From assembly GCA_902803365.1 (NCBI GenBank), contig CADCPU010000420.1, positions 1 to 8,158 of the forward strand: a stretch of 8,158 nt of DNA. Direction: 5' to 3'. The notes below the pieces were generated by a model. The model had not been told where the DNA came from. It did not search any database and saw nothing but the letters and a program-made list of their open reading frames with translations. Shown one piece after another: positions 1 to 6,935 of the stretch (position 1 is the stretch's first letter; every line of letters starts with the position of its first letter). This DNA comes from Oscillospiraceae bacterium (GTDB lineage Bacteria > Bacillota_A > Clostridia > Saccharofermentanales > Saccharofermentanaceae). The position numbers and the translations under genes were made by a program.

Positions 1-1
1 A

Positions 2-781
2 GTAACGGAAAAGCCGTCCGAAGACGAAGATCCCAAGGTTCAGATCATGGATTTTGTAAAGCGCATATATATCTATGTTCTTGACCGTGAACCTGAGGAA
101 GAAGGTGCGGCATACTGGTCAGAAGAACTATGGGCTTTCCGCCGTACCGGTGCCGAAGTCGCTCAGGGATTTATCTTCAGCGATGAGTTCGTAAACAGGA
201 ATACGACAGACAAAGAATTTGTCACCATCCTCTATAAGACTTTCTTTGGCAGGGACCCTGAGGATGACGGTATGAACTTCTGGCTCGGGCAGCTCAAGTC
301 AGGAACTATGGACCGCGTCACTGTTGCCAACGGTTTTATCTATTCACAGGAATGGGCTGACACCTGTGCTTCCTACGGGATCCGCTCGGGTGGTGAGCTT
401 AAGCCGAATGGCACGATCGAGCCGACTGTACTTACTTATGCTTTTGTAGAGCGTATGTACACTACGGCATTGGGTCGCGGATATGACGAGGAAGGACGTC
501 AGTATTGGGCAAGCGAGCTTGCAAACTTCAATATCACCGGTGAACAGCTAGGTGCTTCCTTCTTCCTCTCTGATGAGATGAACGGATATAACTTATCCGA
601 TGCGAAATTCCTGGATCGTCTGTATCAGACGTTCATGAACCGCGAAGCTGACGCTGACGGTGAGGCTTACTGGCTGTCACAGATGAGCGCCGGTGTCCCT
701 CGCGCAGACATCGTTTTCGGTTTCACCAGATCGCCTGAGTTTACCGACAAGTGCATCGAGGCGAGGATATTGCCATATTGA
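2..781 (+). CDS. DUF4214 repeat protein, C-terminal part (5' end outside window)
   Basis: The reading frame is open from the first complete codon, so the ATG at 47, which has no convincing ribosome binding site, is probably internal and the real start lies to the left. The visible protein is four related units in an A-B-A'-B' order. Each begins with an F-[VL]-x-x-[ILM]-Y-type helix, followed by an R-E/D-P-E-E/D-E/D-G-x-x-[YF]-W-like segment and a GF-[IT]-x-S-x-E-F-like helix. Counted from codon 47, the units start near residues 3, 58, 133 and 187; a Gly/Pro-rich linker separates the two pairs. This pattern matches DUF4214 (Pfam PF13946), common in secreted or surface proteins of Clostridia and of unknown biochemical function. 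The acidic D-x-D-x-D-G-like loop in unit 4 could bind calcium, which is an inference. The N-terminal domain that would reveal the role is not visible. It is followed by its own terminator, so it is not co-transcribed with the next gene. The family call is firm; the function is unknown. Confidence 0.85.
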   Translation, partial: VTEKPSEDEDPKVQIMDFVKRIYIYVLDREPEEEGAAYWSEELWAFRRTGAEVAQGFIFSDEFVNRNTTDKEFVTILYKTFFGRDPEDDGMNFWLGQLKSGTMDRVTVANGFIYSQEWADTCASYGIRSGGELKPNGTIEPTVLTYAFVERMYTTALGRGYDEEGRQYWASELANFNITGEQLGASFFLSDEMNGYNLSDAKFLDRLYQTFMNREADADGEAYWLSQMSAGVPRADIVFGFTRSPEFTDKCIEARILPY

Positions 782-813
782 TTGTGACTAATAGCGACTA
801 AACGCGTGAAGTG

Positions 814-850
814 AACCTCGGAAGCTCTAAAACTTCCGGGGTTTGCTTTA
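814..850 (+). terminator. Rho-independent terminator after the DUF4214 gene
   Basis: An 11-bp stem pairs 814-824 (AACCTCGGAAG) with 833-843 (CTTCCGGGGTT). It has one T-G wobble and an 8-nt loop, and is followed by the T-rich stretch TTTGCTTT that overlaps the stem's right foot. It lies 33 nt after the stop codon, as expected for the end of the upstream transcript. Confidence 0.8.
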
Positions 851-952
851 TTATGTGGTCCTTATATGTTTGAGAGAAAGCGCGAGAGGTAAACGTGCAA
901 AAAAAATATGCCCTCGTTATATAAAAATATATATACATTTAATGCTTGTATC

Positions 953-980
953 TTGACCGTTCCTCTAGTAAAGTTCTAAT
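953..980 (+). promoter_or_regulatory. Putative sigma-A-type promoter for the VanW-family gene
   Basis: TTGACC (953-958, 5 of 6 matches to TTGACA) is followed by a 16-nt spacer and TCTAAT (975-980, 5 of 6 matches to TATAAT). An A/T-rich run just upstream (roughly 901-942) could act as an UP-like element. Transcription would begin near 987, about 34 nt before the VanW-family start codon. The motif match was made by eye and is not proof of activity. Confidence 0.5.
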
Positions 981-1020
981 CGAAGATTGATTTGAGACAT
1001 AGAGGCGCAGATGCAGAGAT

Positions 1021-2799
1021 ATGAATAATAAGAAGAGAAAGAATAGTTTCACCTCTGTCGGACAGGGGGATGAGATAGTTTTTAATCCGAGTAAGAAGGT
1101 ATGGGTCATTACCTGTGCGGCTTTCGTGGTCGTAGGACTCGGAATAGGTTTTTTCTGTTTAAAAGATAAGCTCTTCGATCCTGAGAGCAAGAGTGTCACT
1201 ATTACAATGGAGGATGGCACCAAGACGAAGATGACGGTAGGCGAGCTCCGCAAGGAACTCAATACCGGTACTTTCTATGAGGGCATCATCATCGACGGTA
1301 TCGATCTTAATGGCAAGACGAAGGAAGAGGCTCTGACGCTCCTGAGCGATCAGGTCCAGTCCGATGCGCCCAAGATCGAGCTCGAATACAAGGTAAACGG
1401 TGAGACTTATCCGCTCGACCTGAGCTCCATCCCTATGGATAACAACTTTAAAGAGATCGCCGATGAGGCGTTTAACTACGGAAGACCTTCTGAGGATGCT
1501 TCCGCGAGCGAGCTTTCGGAATGCTATACGCTCGTTCAGGAGCTCAAGAGTACTCCAAAGTCTTTTACGACAGAGCATAAGGTCAGCACGGACGGTGTCG
1601 GTGACCTTGTAAAAGAGCTTCTGACACCTCTTAATAAGGAAGTCATCGAGACTAAGGTCTCGGGCTTTGATGTTGCTACATGCACATTTACGGCATCCGA
1701 TCCGCAGGACGGCTGCACTGTTGATATCGACAAGGCGATCACTGACACGAAGGCTCTCCTTGAGGCAGGTACCTATAAGGGAACAGTCTCTGTTGATGCC
1801 AAGATCGTAAAGCCGACAAAGACAAAGGAAGAAGTTACGAGCGGATACGGACTTATCTCCATGAAGTCTTCGAACACTAATTCGAATAACGACCGTAACC
1901 ACAATATCAACCAGGCATGTAAGAAGATCAACGGCACATTCTTAAATCCGGGCGAGTCCTTCTCGTTCAATACCGTAGTCGGTAAGAGAACTGCAGAGGC
2001 CGGATTCAGCGAAGCTCCCACGATCATGGGCGGCGAGTCCGTAAATGCACCGGGCGGCGGAATCTGTCAGGTTACATCCATGCTCTTCCACTCTGTCGTT
2101 AAGGCAGATCTCAAGGTCAATGTCAGATATCCTCATCAGTGGCCTGCAGACTATTGTGCACGCGGAACGGATGCGACTGTCGATTGGGACAGCAACCTGG
2201 ACTTCAGTTTTACGAACACTTCTCAGTATCCGGTGGCTATCTCCGCATACTATGATGTAGCAAACTACAAGCTCAGCGTTGCCATCTACGGCCATAAGCC
2301 GGAGGATGGTTCATATATCGATTTTGTCTCCGAGACGATCGAAGAGGGCGAACTTCCTGCAATAAAGTATACTGCTGATCCGAACCTTCCTGTCGGTGAA
2401 GAGACGGTTAAGTGCAAGCCTCACCCTTATATCTACACAAAGTCCTATAAGGTCTACTATGATAAGAACGGCAACGAGATCAAGCGTGAAGAATATATGA
2501 GCACTACATATAATGCTCAGGAAGGTCAGACCGAAAAGGGCGTTCTCTGTCCTGACGGCTCGATCGCAGAACTCAACACAGAGACAGGAGAAGTTATCGT
2601 ACCTGACGGCGCTATGGAGACGGAGACTGAAGAGACGGATGTTTCCGATGTATATATCCCTGATGATTATACTGATTATACCGAGGAGACGACTGAGTAT
2701 TCCGAGCCGAACTATGATGGTTATGATGATTATTATGCTGACGATTCCCAGGATGACTACGATATCGGAGACGATTATTCCGACGATTACGATTATTGA
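1021..2799 (+). CDS. Membrane-anchored VanW-family cell-envelope protein with acidic Tyr-rich tail
   Basis: A 592-residue protein. A short basic cytoplasmic N-terminus is followed by one hydrophobic segment (about residues 27-47) that is likely a membrane anchor, leaving the rest outside the cell. Residues about 85-200 resemble the PG_binding_4 domain that often precedes VanW (FYEGIIIDGIDLNGKTKEEA at 85-104). The VanW domain spans about 278-425, with NPGESFSFN at 309-317, the hallmark GGGICQVTS at 345-353, and the conserved HQWP and DATVDW segments around 372-389. Residues about 435-510 look like a G5-type region (LPVGEE, then a YxVYYDKNGNEI segment). The last 65 residues are Asp/Glu/Tyr/Thr rich with no Lys, Arg or His. 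VanW proteins are associated with glycopeptide-resistance clusters and with cell walls, but no biochemical activity is established for the domain. There is no vanHAX-type gene nearby, so this should not be read as a vancomycin-resistance gene. The ribosome binding site is weak (AGAGG at 1001-1005 is far; CAGAG at 1014-1018 is close). The start is chosen because it gives a normal basic-then-hydrophobic N-terminus. Confidence 0.9.
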   Translation: MNNKKRKNSFTSVGQGDEIVFNPSKKVWVITCAAFVVVGLGIGFFCLKDKLFDPESKSVTITMEDGTKTKMTVGELRKELNTGTFYEGIIIDGIDLNGKTKEEALTLLSDQVQSDAPKIELEYKVNGETYPLDLSSIPMDNNFKEIADEAFNYGRPSEDASASELSECYTLVQELKSTPKSFTTEHKVSTDGVGDLVKELLTPLNKEVIETKVSGFDVATCTFTASDPQDGCTVDIDKAITDTKALLEAGTYKGTVSVDAKIVKPTKTKEEVTSGYGLISMKSSNTNSNNDRNHNINQACKKINGTFLNPGESFSFNTVVGKRTAEAGFSEAPTIMGGESVNAPGGGICQVTSMLFHSVVKADLKVNVRYPHQWPADYCARGTDATVDWDSNLDFSFTNTSQYPVAISAYYDVANYKLSVAIYGHKPEDGSYIDFVSETIEEGELPAIKYTADPNLPVGEETVKCKPHPYIYTKSYKVYYDKNGNEIKREEYMSTTYNAQEGQTEKGVLCPDGSIAELNTETGEVIVPDGAMETETEETDVSDVYIPDDYTDYTEETTEYSEPNYDGYDDYYADDSQDDYDIGDDYSDDYDY

Positions 2800-2822
2800 T
2801 GTAACGGGAACTCCGATTAAAG

Positions 2823-2850
2823 TATAATAGAAAGATCAAGCTTAAGGAGG
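2823..2850 (+). promoter_or_regulatory. Perfect -10 box (TATAAT) and strong RBS ahead of the six-gene run
   Basis: TATAAT at 2823-2828 matches the sigma-A -10 consensus exactly. No good -35 box or extended -10 TG lies at the right distance; TTGATG at 2796-2801 would need a 21-nt spacer. AAGGAGG at 2844-2850, 8 nt before the ATG at 2859, is a near-perfect ribosome binding site. No terminator hairpin is visible between the VanW gene and this point, so read-through from upstream is also possible. Confidence 0.4.
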
Positions 2851-2858
2851 TTCGGCCT

Positions 2859-3881
2859 ATGAAGACGATCGCACTCGGAAAGACAGGGATAGAAGTACCG
2901 CAGAATGCTTTTGGGGCACTGCCTATCCAGAGGATCAGCGACGTCGAGGCTGTTAAGCTCCTGAGGATGGCCTATGACGGCGGGATGAGGTTTTTCGATA
3001 CAGCCAGGGCATATACCGACAGCGAGATCAAGGTCGGCAAGGCCTTCGAAGGAATGCGCGACAAGGTCTATATCGCTTCCAAGACAACGGCTACGACAGT
3101 CGAGAAGTTTTGGGAAGACTTAAATACCACACTTACTAATCTTAAGACGGACTATCTTGATATCTACCAGCTCCACTGCGTTGCTAAGTGCTACAGGCCG
3201 GGCGACGGGTCGGGTCTTTATGAGGCTCTCGTTGAGGCCAAGGAGCAGGGCAAGATCAGACATATCGGCATCACCGCACACAAGATCGGCGTAGCAGAAG
3301 AGATCGTCGAGAGCGGGCTTTATGAGACGCTCCAGTTTCCGTTCTCGTACCTCGCGAGTGACAGGGATATCGCGCTCGTTCAAAAATGCAAGGCGGCCGG
3401 CATGGGCTTTATCGCCATGAAGGGTCTGTCGGGCGGACTTCTTACTAATTCAAGAGCATGCATGGAATTCATGAGCCAATACGATGTGCTTCCGATCTGG
3501 GGCATCCAGAAGGAGAGCGAACTTAGAGAATGGCTCGCTTTCATGGACGAGGACGTTCACTATTCAGACGAGATGAAGACTTTTATCGAGAAGGACCGCG
3601 GGGAGCTTCTGGGGGACTTCTGCAGGGGCTGCGGTTACTGTATGCCGTGCACCGTTGATATCACGATAAATCAGTGCGCGAGGATGAGTCAGATGATCAG
3701 GCGCGCACCGTCTGCGGCTTGGCTTTCAGAGCATTGGCAGAATGAGATGATGAAGATCGAGTCCTGTGTCGACTGTGGCATCTGCATGACCAGATGTCCG
3801 TACGAGCTTAAGATACCGCAGCTTTTAAGGAAGAATCTGGCAGACTATAAGGAAATACTGGCGGGCAACGTCAAAGTATAA
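2859..3881 (+). CDS. Aldo/keto reductase with C-terminal double 4Fe-4S ferredoxin-like domain
   Basis: A 340-residue cytoplasmic oxidoreductase. Residues about 1-240 form the aldo/keto reductase TIM barrel, with the usual catalytic tetrad visible as Asp47 (in FFDTARAY), Tyr52, Lys75 (in IASKT) and His106 (in YLDIYQLH). The C-terminal part carries two cysteine groups: Cys255-258-261-264 (CRGCGYCMPC) and Cys303-306-309-313 (CVDCGICMTRCP), enough to hold two 4Fe-4S clusters. This architecture is the COG1453-type family of predicted aldo/keto reductases of anaerobes. The iron-sulfur part suggests electron exchange with ferredoxin-like partners rather than NAD(P)H alone, which is an inference; the substrate is unknown. 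In the first group the fourth cysteine is followed by Thr where a Pro is common in the family. The gene has a strong AAGGAGG site and its stop codon overlaps the ribosome binding site of the next gene, so the two are probably co-transcribed. Confidence 0.9.
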   Translation: MKTIALGKTGIEVPQNAFGALPIQRISDVEAVKLLRMAYDGGMRFFDTARAYTDSEIKVGKAFEGMRDKVYIASKTTATTVEKFWEDLNTTLTNLKTDYLDIYQLHCVAKCYRPGDGSGLYEALVEAKEQGKIRHIGITAHKIGVAEEIVESGLYETLQFPFSYLASDRDIALVQKCKAAGMGFIAMKGLSGGLLTNSRACMEFMSQYDVLPIWGIQKESELREWLAFMDEDVHYSDEMKTFIEKDRGELLGDFCRGCGYCMPCTVDITINQCARMSQMIRRAPSAAWLSEHWQNEMMKIESCVDCGICMTRCPYELKIPQLLRKNLADYKEILAGNVKV

Positions 3882-3891
3882 GGAGATCATT

Positions 3892-5115
3892 TTGAAACAG
3901 GAAAGACAATATCCAAGGGTAGTCCTCACCAAGAGAGGCGAGAGGCGTCAGGAGACGCGCCACCCGTGGGTCTACGATAACGAGATCGAAAACACTTCGG
4001 ACGACGTCAAGGACGGCGAGCTCGCTGATGTCCTGACATCAGGCGGCAAGTTCATAGGAACCGGTTTTTATAACGGCAATTCCAAGATCCGCGTAAGGAT
4101 CATATCAAGGAACGCCAACGATAAGTTTGACGCGGCTTTCTGGAGACGCAGGATCAAGTATGCGCTCGATTACAGGGACACCGTAATGAATGAGGGCGAC
4201 ACAAAGTGCGCCAGGATCATATTCGGTGAGGCCGACGAGATGCCTGGACTTACGGTCGACAGATTTAACGACATCCTCGTGGCTCAGGTCCTCTCGCTCG
4301 GTATCGACAAGATCAAGGGCGTTATCTTCGAGGAGCTCTTGAGCGAGTATAAGGAGCGCGGCGAGAACATCATCGGAATCTATGAGAGGAACGACGTCGC
4401 GATCCGCAAGCTCGAGGGCATGGAGGAGTACAAGGACTGGTATAAGGCCGAGTCTCTCCCGATCCCGGATAAGACGGTGACGGACATCGTCGAGAACGGC
4501 ATCAAGTACGATGTCGATGTCGTTAACGGCCAGAAGACGGGATTTTTCCTGGATCAGAAATACAACCGTGCGGCTATCTCGAGGATCGCACGCGGCAAGA
4601 ATGTCCTCGACTGCTTCACGCACACGGGCTCTTTCGCGCTCAATGCCGCAAAGGGCGGCGCAAAGCACGTTCACGCCGTTGACGTATCCGAGACGGCAGT
4701 CGAGATGGCAAGGCGCAACGCTTCCATCAACGGCTTAAGCGACATTATGAGCTTTGAGGCGGCAGACGTATTCGATCTCCTGCCGAACTTAAAGCCCGGA
4801 GAATACGATTTTATTATCCTTGATCCGCCGGCTTTCACTAAGTCCAGAGAGACGATCAAGAACGCCAAGCGCGGCTATAAGGAGATCAACTATCGTGCCA
4901 TGAAGGCGCTTCCGAGGGGCGGATATCTCGCGACATGCTCGTGTTCGCACTTTATGGACGAGCAGAGCTTCATCGAGATGCTCGATTCGGCCGCCAAGGA
5001 TGCAGGCGTCAGGATCAAGCAGATCGAGAAGAGGCAGCAGGCCCCGGATCACCCGATCCTTCTGAATGTATCCGAGACAGACTATCTTAAGTTTTTTATT
5101 TTACAGATCTTTTGA
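3892..5115 (+). CDS. PUA-domain class I SAM-dependent rRNA methyltransferase (RlmI type)
   Basis: A 407-residue protein, close to the roughly 396 residues usual for RlmI and its Gram-positive homologues. An N-terminal PUA RNA-binding domain (about residues 8-75) precedes a middle domain and a Rossmann-fold methyltransferase domain. Visible methyltransferase landmarks are NGQKTGFFLDQK at 212-223, the SAM-binding LDCFTHTGSF at 239-248, the acidic strand end AVDVSE near 263-267, the DPPAF motif at 311-315, and the TCSCSH segment at 348-353, whose cysteine is the expected m5C catalytic residue. Family members methylate cytosine C5 in 23S rRNA (position 1962 in E. coli); the exact target here is inferred from homology. 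The start is a TTG at 3892: AAGGAG at 3880-3885 sits 6 nt upstream and no in-frame ATG is as well placed. The gap to the preceding gene is 10 nt and to dut 15 nt, consistent with one operon. RlmI versus a close paralogue cannot be decided by reading alone. Confidence 0.9.
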   Translation: MKQERQYPRVVLTKRGERRQETRHPWVYDNEIENTSDDVKDGELADVLTSGGKFIGTGFYNGNSKIRVRIISRNANDKFDAAFWRRRIKYALDYRDTVMNEGDTKCARIIFGEADEMPGLTVDRFNDILVAQVLSLGIDKIKGVIFEELLSEYKERGENIIGIYERNDVAIRKLEGMEEYKDWYKAESLPIPDKTVTDIVENGIKYDVDVVNGQKTGFFLDQKYNRAAISRIARGKNVLDCFTHTGSFALNAAKGGAKHVHAVDVSETAVEMARRNASINGLSDIMSFEAADVFDLLPNLKPGEYDFIILDPPAFTKSRETIKNAKRGYKEINYRAMKALPRGGYLATCSCSHFMDEQSFIEMLDSAAKDAGVRIKQIEKRQQAPDHPILLNVSETDYLKFFILQIF

Positions 5116-5130
5116 TCTTACGGAGGAAAT

Positions 5131-5577
5131 ATGCAGGAAGTTAAAGTACGTTTCATCAAAGCGGATCCGAGAGCACAGACTCCTACCTACGGCAGCGAGT
5201 TCGCGGCTGGCGCAGATCTCTACGCCGTCCTCGATGAGCCGCTCACAATAGAACCGGGCAAGACGGTCATGATCGGCACAGGTCTGATCTGCGAGCTCCC
5301 AGAGGGCTACGCGGGTCTCATCTACGCGAGATCGGGTCTTGCCTGCAAGAAAGGCCTCGCGCCTGCCAACAAGGTCGGTGTCGTAGACAGCGACTACAGG
5401 GGCGAGATCAAGGTGGCTCTCCATAACCACGGTCTTGAGGCTCAACAGATCGGCCCGGGCGAGAGGATCGCTCAGCTCATCATCACGCCTTTTATCAGAG
5501 GTCTGTTCGAAGAAAGCGACAGCCTCGACGAGACAGATCGCGGAGAAGGAGGATTCGGTTCTTCCGGAAGATTCTGA
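5131..5577 (+). CDS. dut: dUTP diphosphatase (dUTPase, trimeric family)
   Basis: Hydrolyses dUTP to dUMP and pyrophosphate, keeping uracil out of DNA and supplying dUMP for thymidylate synthesis. At 148 residues it has the normal length of the homotrimeric family. All five signature motifs are present in order: I, AGADLYA at 26-32; II, ARSGLA at 66-71 (PRSGLA is the more frequent form); III, GVVDSDYRGEIKV at 83-95, with the catalytic Asp86 and Tyr89; IV, PGERIAQLII at 109-118; and V, RGEGGFGSSGR at 137-147, the flexible C-terminal arm that closes over the substrate. GGAGG at 5122-5126 lies 4 nt before the ATG. The gene ends one base before the thiW start, so its 3' end carries the ribosome binding region of thiW and the two are probably translationally coupled. 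No inactivating change is seen. Confidence 0.96.
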   Translation: MQEVKVRFIKADPRAQTPTYGSEFAAGADLYAVLDEPLTIEPGKTVMIGTGLICELPEGYAGLIYARSGLACKKGLAPANKVGVVDSDYRGEIKVALHNHGLEAQQIGPGERIAQLIITPFIRGLFEESDSLDETDRGEGGFGSSGRF

Positions 5578-5578
5578 T

Positions 5579-6088
5579 ATGCGTAATTCCCAAGTCCGCA
5601 AGACGGCCTTATCCGGCATCATGATCGCCGTTGCCGTTGTCGGAAGTATATTCTCTTTTCCTGTTCTTGGCAGCCGATGTGCTCCTGTGCAGCATCTCGT
5701 AAACATCATCTGCGCGATCTTTCTGGGTCCCTGGTACGCGGTAGCCGTCGCATTCCTGGCGAGCCTCATCCGCGTTATGACGGGCCTCGGCAGCATGCTG
5801 GCCTTCCCGGGCAGTATGTTCGGTGCGCTATTGTCGGGCCTTCTTTATAAGAAGTTCAAGAAGATCCCACTCGCGGTGATCGGCGAGGTCGTCGGAACAT
5901 CGATACTCGGAGGCCTGTGCGCCTACCCGATCTCCGTCCTCATAATGGGCAACGACGCAGGTGAGGTGGCTTTCTATGCATATATCGTCCCGTTCCTCAT
6001 CTCGACGGCAGGCGGTGCGGTGATAGCATCAGTCGTACTCCTCATGCTCCACGGAACGGGCGTCATCAGGAGGTTTAACCGTGAGTAA
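5579..6088 (+). CDS. thiW: ThiW, thiazole-specific S component of an ECF transporter
   Basis: A 169-residue, very hydrophobic protein with about five to six membrane helices (roughly 9-29, 38-65, 72-91, 97-123 and 133-157). Signature segments of ThiW are present: PVQHLVN (36-42), GPWYA (50-54), LAFPGSMFGALLSGLLY (74-90), GEVVGT (102-107) and AYP (115-117). ThiW is the substrate-binding subunit predicted to import the thiamine precursor hydroxyethylthiazole. It needs the shared EcfA/EcfA'/EcfT module, which is not in this window. The substrate assignment rests on the family and on the thiM-thiE neighbours. The frame is open further upstream (to an ATG at 5435), but that stretch overlaps dut and encodes a Ser/Arg-rich non-membrane sequence. 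The ATG at 5579, 1 nt after the dut stop with GGAAG at 5566-5570, gives the normal family length. The 3' end overlaps thiM by 8 nt. Confidence 0.93.
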   Translation: MRNSQVRKTALSGIMIAVAVVGSIFSFPVLGSRCAPVQHLVNIICAIFLGPWYAVAVAFLASLIRVMTGLGSMLAFPGSMFGALLSGLLYKKFKKIPLAVIGEVVGTSILGGLCAYPISVLIMGNDAGEVAFYAYIVPFLISTAGGAVIASVVLLMLHGTGVIRRFNRE

Positions 6089-6935
6089 GTCATTCGGCGA
6101 GATCTTGACGGCAACGCGCTCCTCAAGACCTCTCATACATTCGATAACAAATTACGTGACCGCGAACGATTGCGCCAACATGCTCTTTGCATGCGGTGCA
6201 TCGCCGTGCATGACCGATTCCGAAGACGAGGTCGCCGATATCGTGGCGATCGCAGGCGGACTTACGGTCAATCTCGGAACGCTGAACCGCGAACGCTTCA
6301 AGGCGATGTTCCTCGCGGGGACCGAGGCTGTGAGGCTCAATAAGCCGATCGTTTTCGATCCCGTCGGAGCAGGCGCGTCCAAGAGCAGATCCGCTTCCGC
6401 CCTGGAATTCCTCCGTTCCGTCAGGCCCACGGCCATCCGCGGAAATGCTTCGGAGATAATAACGCTTAATAACATGCTCAAGGGCAGCGCCGCGCAGCTC
6501 GTCGGATTCACGCGCGGGGTCGATTCGGCTCTTGAATCCCTCGATGAAGCTTCGGCCGCCGCAGTATCCCTCGCACGCCTGACAGGCGCTGTTACCGTTG
6601 TCACTGGTGCAGTCGATGTTGTGACCGACGGCGTTTTCGTGCGCTATATCGAAAACGGCGACGAAATGCTCACTAAGATCACAGGCTCCGGATGCATGAT
6701 GTCATCCGTTATGACCGCATTCCTCGCAGGTTCGCCCGACGAACCGCTCGATGCCGTGACTGCCGCAGTCGGTGCTGTCGGCGTATGCGGTGAGATGGCA
6801 CGCGACAGGATGAGCGAAGAAGACGGGAACGCGAGCTTCAGGACATATCTTATCGACGCGATGTTTAATCTTGATCCGGACGATCTTGACGAGCGAATTG
6901 ATATCAGAGAGGTAAAGACCAATGAAGATAAATAA
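6081..6935 (+). CDS. thiM: Hydroxyethylthiazole kinase (ThiM)
   Basis: Phosphorylates 4-methyl-5-(2-hydroxyethyl)thiazole (HET) with ATP to HET-phosphate, the salvage route to the thiazole half of thiamine. At 284 residues it is slightly longer than the usual 262-272, with an extra charged C-terminus. Family motifs visible: HSITNYVTANDCAN (20-33), GASPCM (39-44), VNLGTL (63-68), KPIVFDPVGAGAS (88-100), IRGNASEI (119-126), VVTGAVDVVTDG (about 173-184) and the active-site ITGSGC with the catalytic Cys205, forming the anion hole of this ribokinase-like fold. Translation starts at a GTG (6081), with AGGAGG at 6068-6073 placed 7 nt upstream; this start overlaps the end of thiW by 8 nt. Its last 14 nt overlap the start of thiE. 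Both overlaps argue for translational coupling of thiW, thiM and thiE. Confidence 0.96.
   Translation: MSKSFGEILTATRSSRPLIHSITNYVTANDCANMLFACGASPCMTDSEDEVADIVAIAGGLTVNLGTLNRERFKAMFLAGTEAVRLNKPIVFDPVGAGASKSRSASALEFLRSVRPTAIRGNASEIITLNNMLKGSAAQLVGFTRGVDSALESLDEASAAAVSLARLTGAVTVVTGAVDVVTDGVFVRYIENGDEMLTKITGSGCMMSSVMTAFLAGSPDEPLDAVTAAVGAVGVCGEMARDRMSEEDGNASFRTYLIDAMFNLDPDDLDERIDIREVKTNEDK

Noticed and set aside
1181..1187. CTGAGAG motif resembling part of a TPP riboswitch.
   Set aside because: It lies inside the VanW-family coding region and lacks the other conserved TPP-riboswitch segments; it is not upstream of the thi genes.
1159..1902. Long minus-strand open frame opposite the VanW gene.
   Set aside because: It is antisense to a clearly coding gene with recognisable domains, and its translation resembles no family; similar long antisense frames lie opposite the methyltransferase gene and reflect codon bias.
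2640..2796. Short GAT/TAT-rich nucleotide repetition considered as a tandem DNA repeat.
   Set aside because: No regular repeat period is visible; the pattern follows from coding many Asp and Tyr residues.
1021..2799. Possible vancomycin-resistance gene because of the VanW name.
   Set aside because: No vanH, vanA/B-type ligase, vanX or vanRS genes are nearby, and VanW-domain proteins are widespread in susceptible Clostridia.
5435..5578. Upstream extension of the thiW frame to an ATG at 5435.
   Set aside because: The extra 48 residues overlap dut, are Ser/Arg rich and unlike ThiW N-termini; the ATG at 5579 gives the family length.
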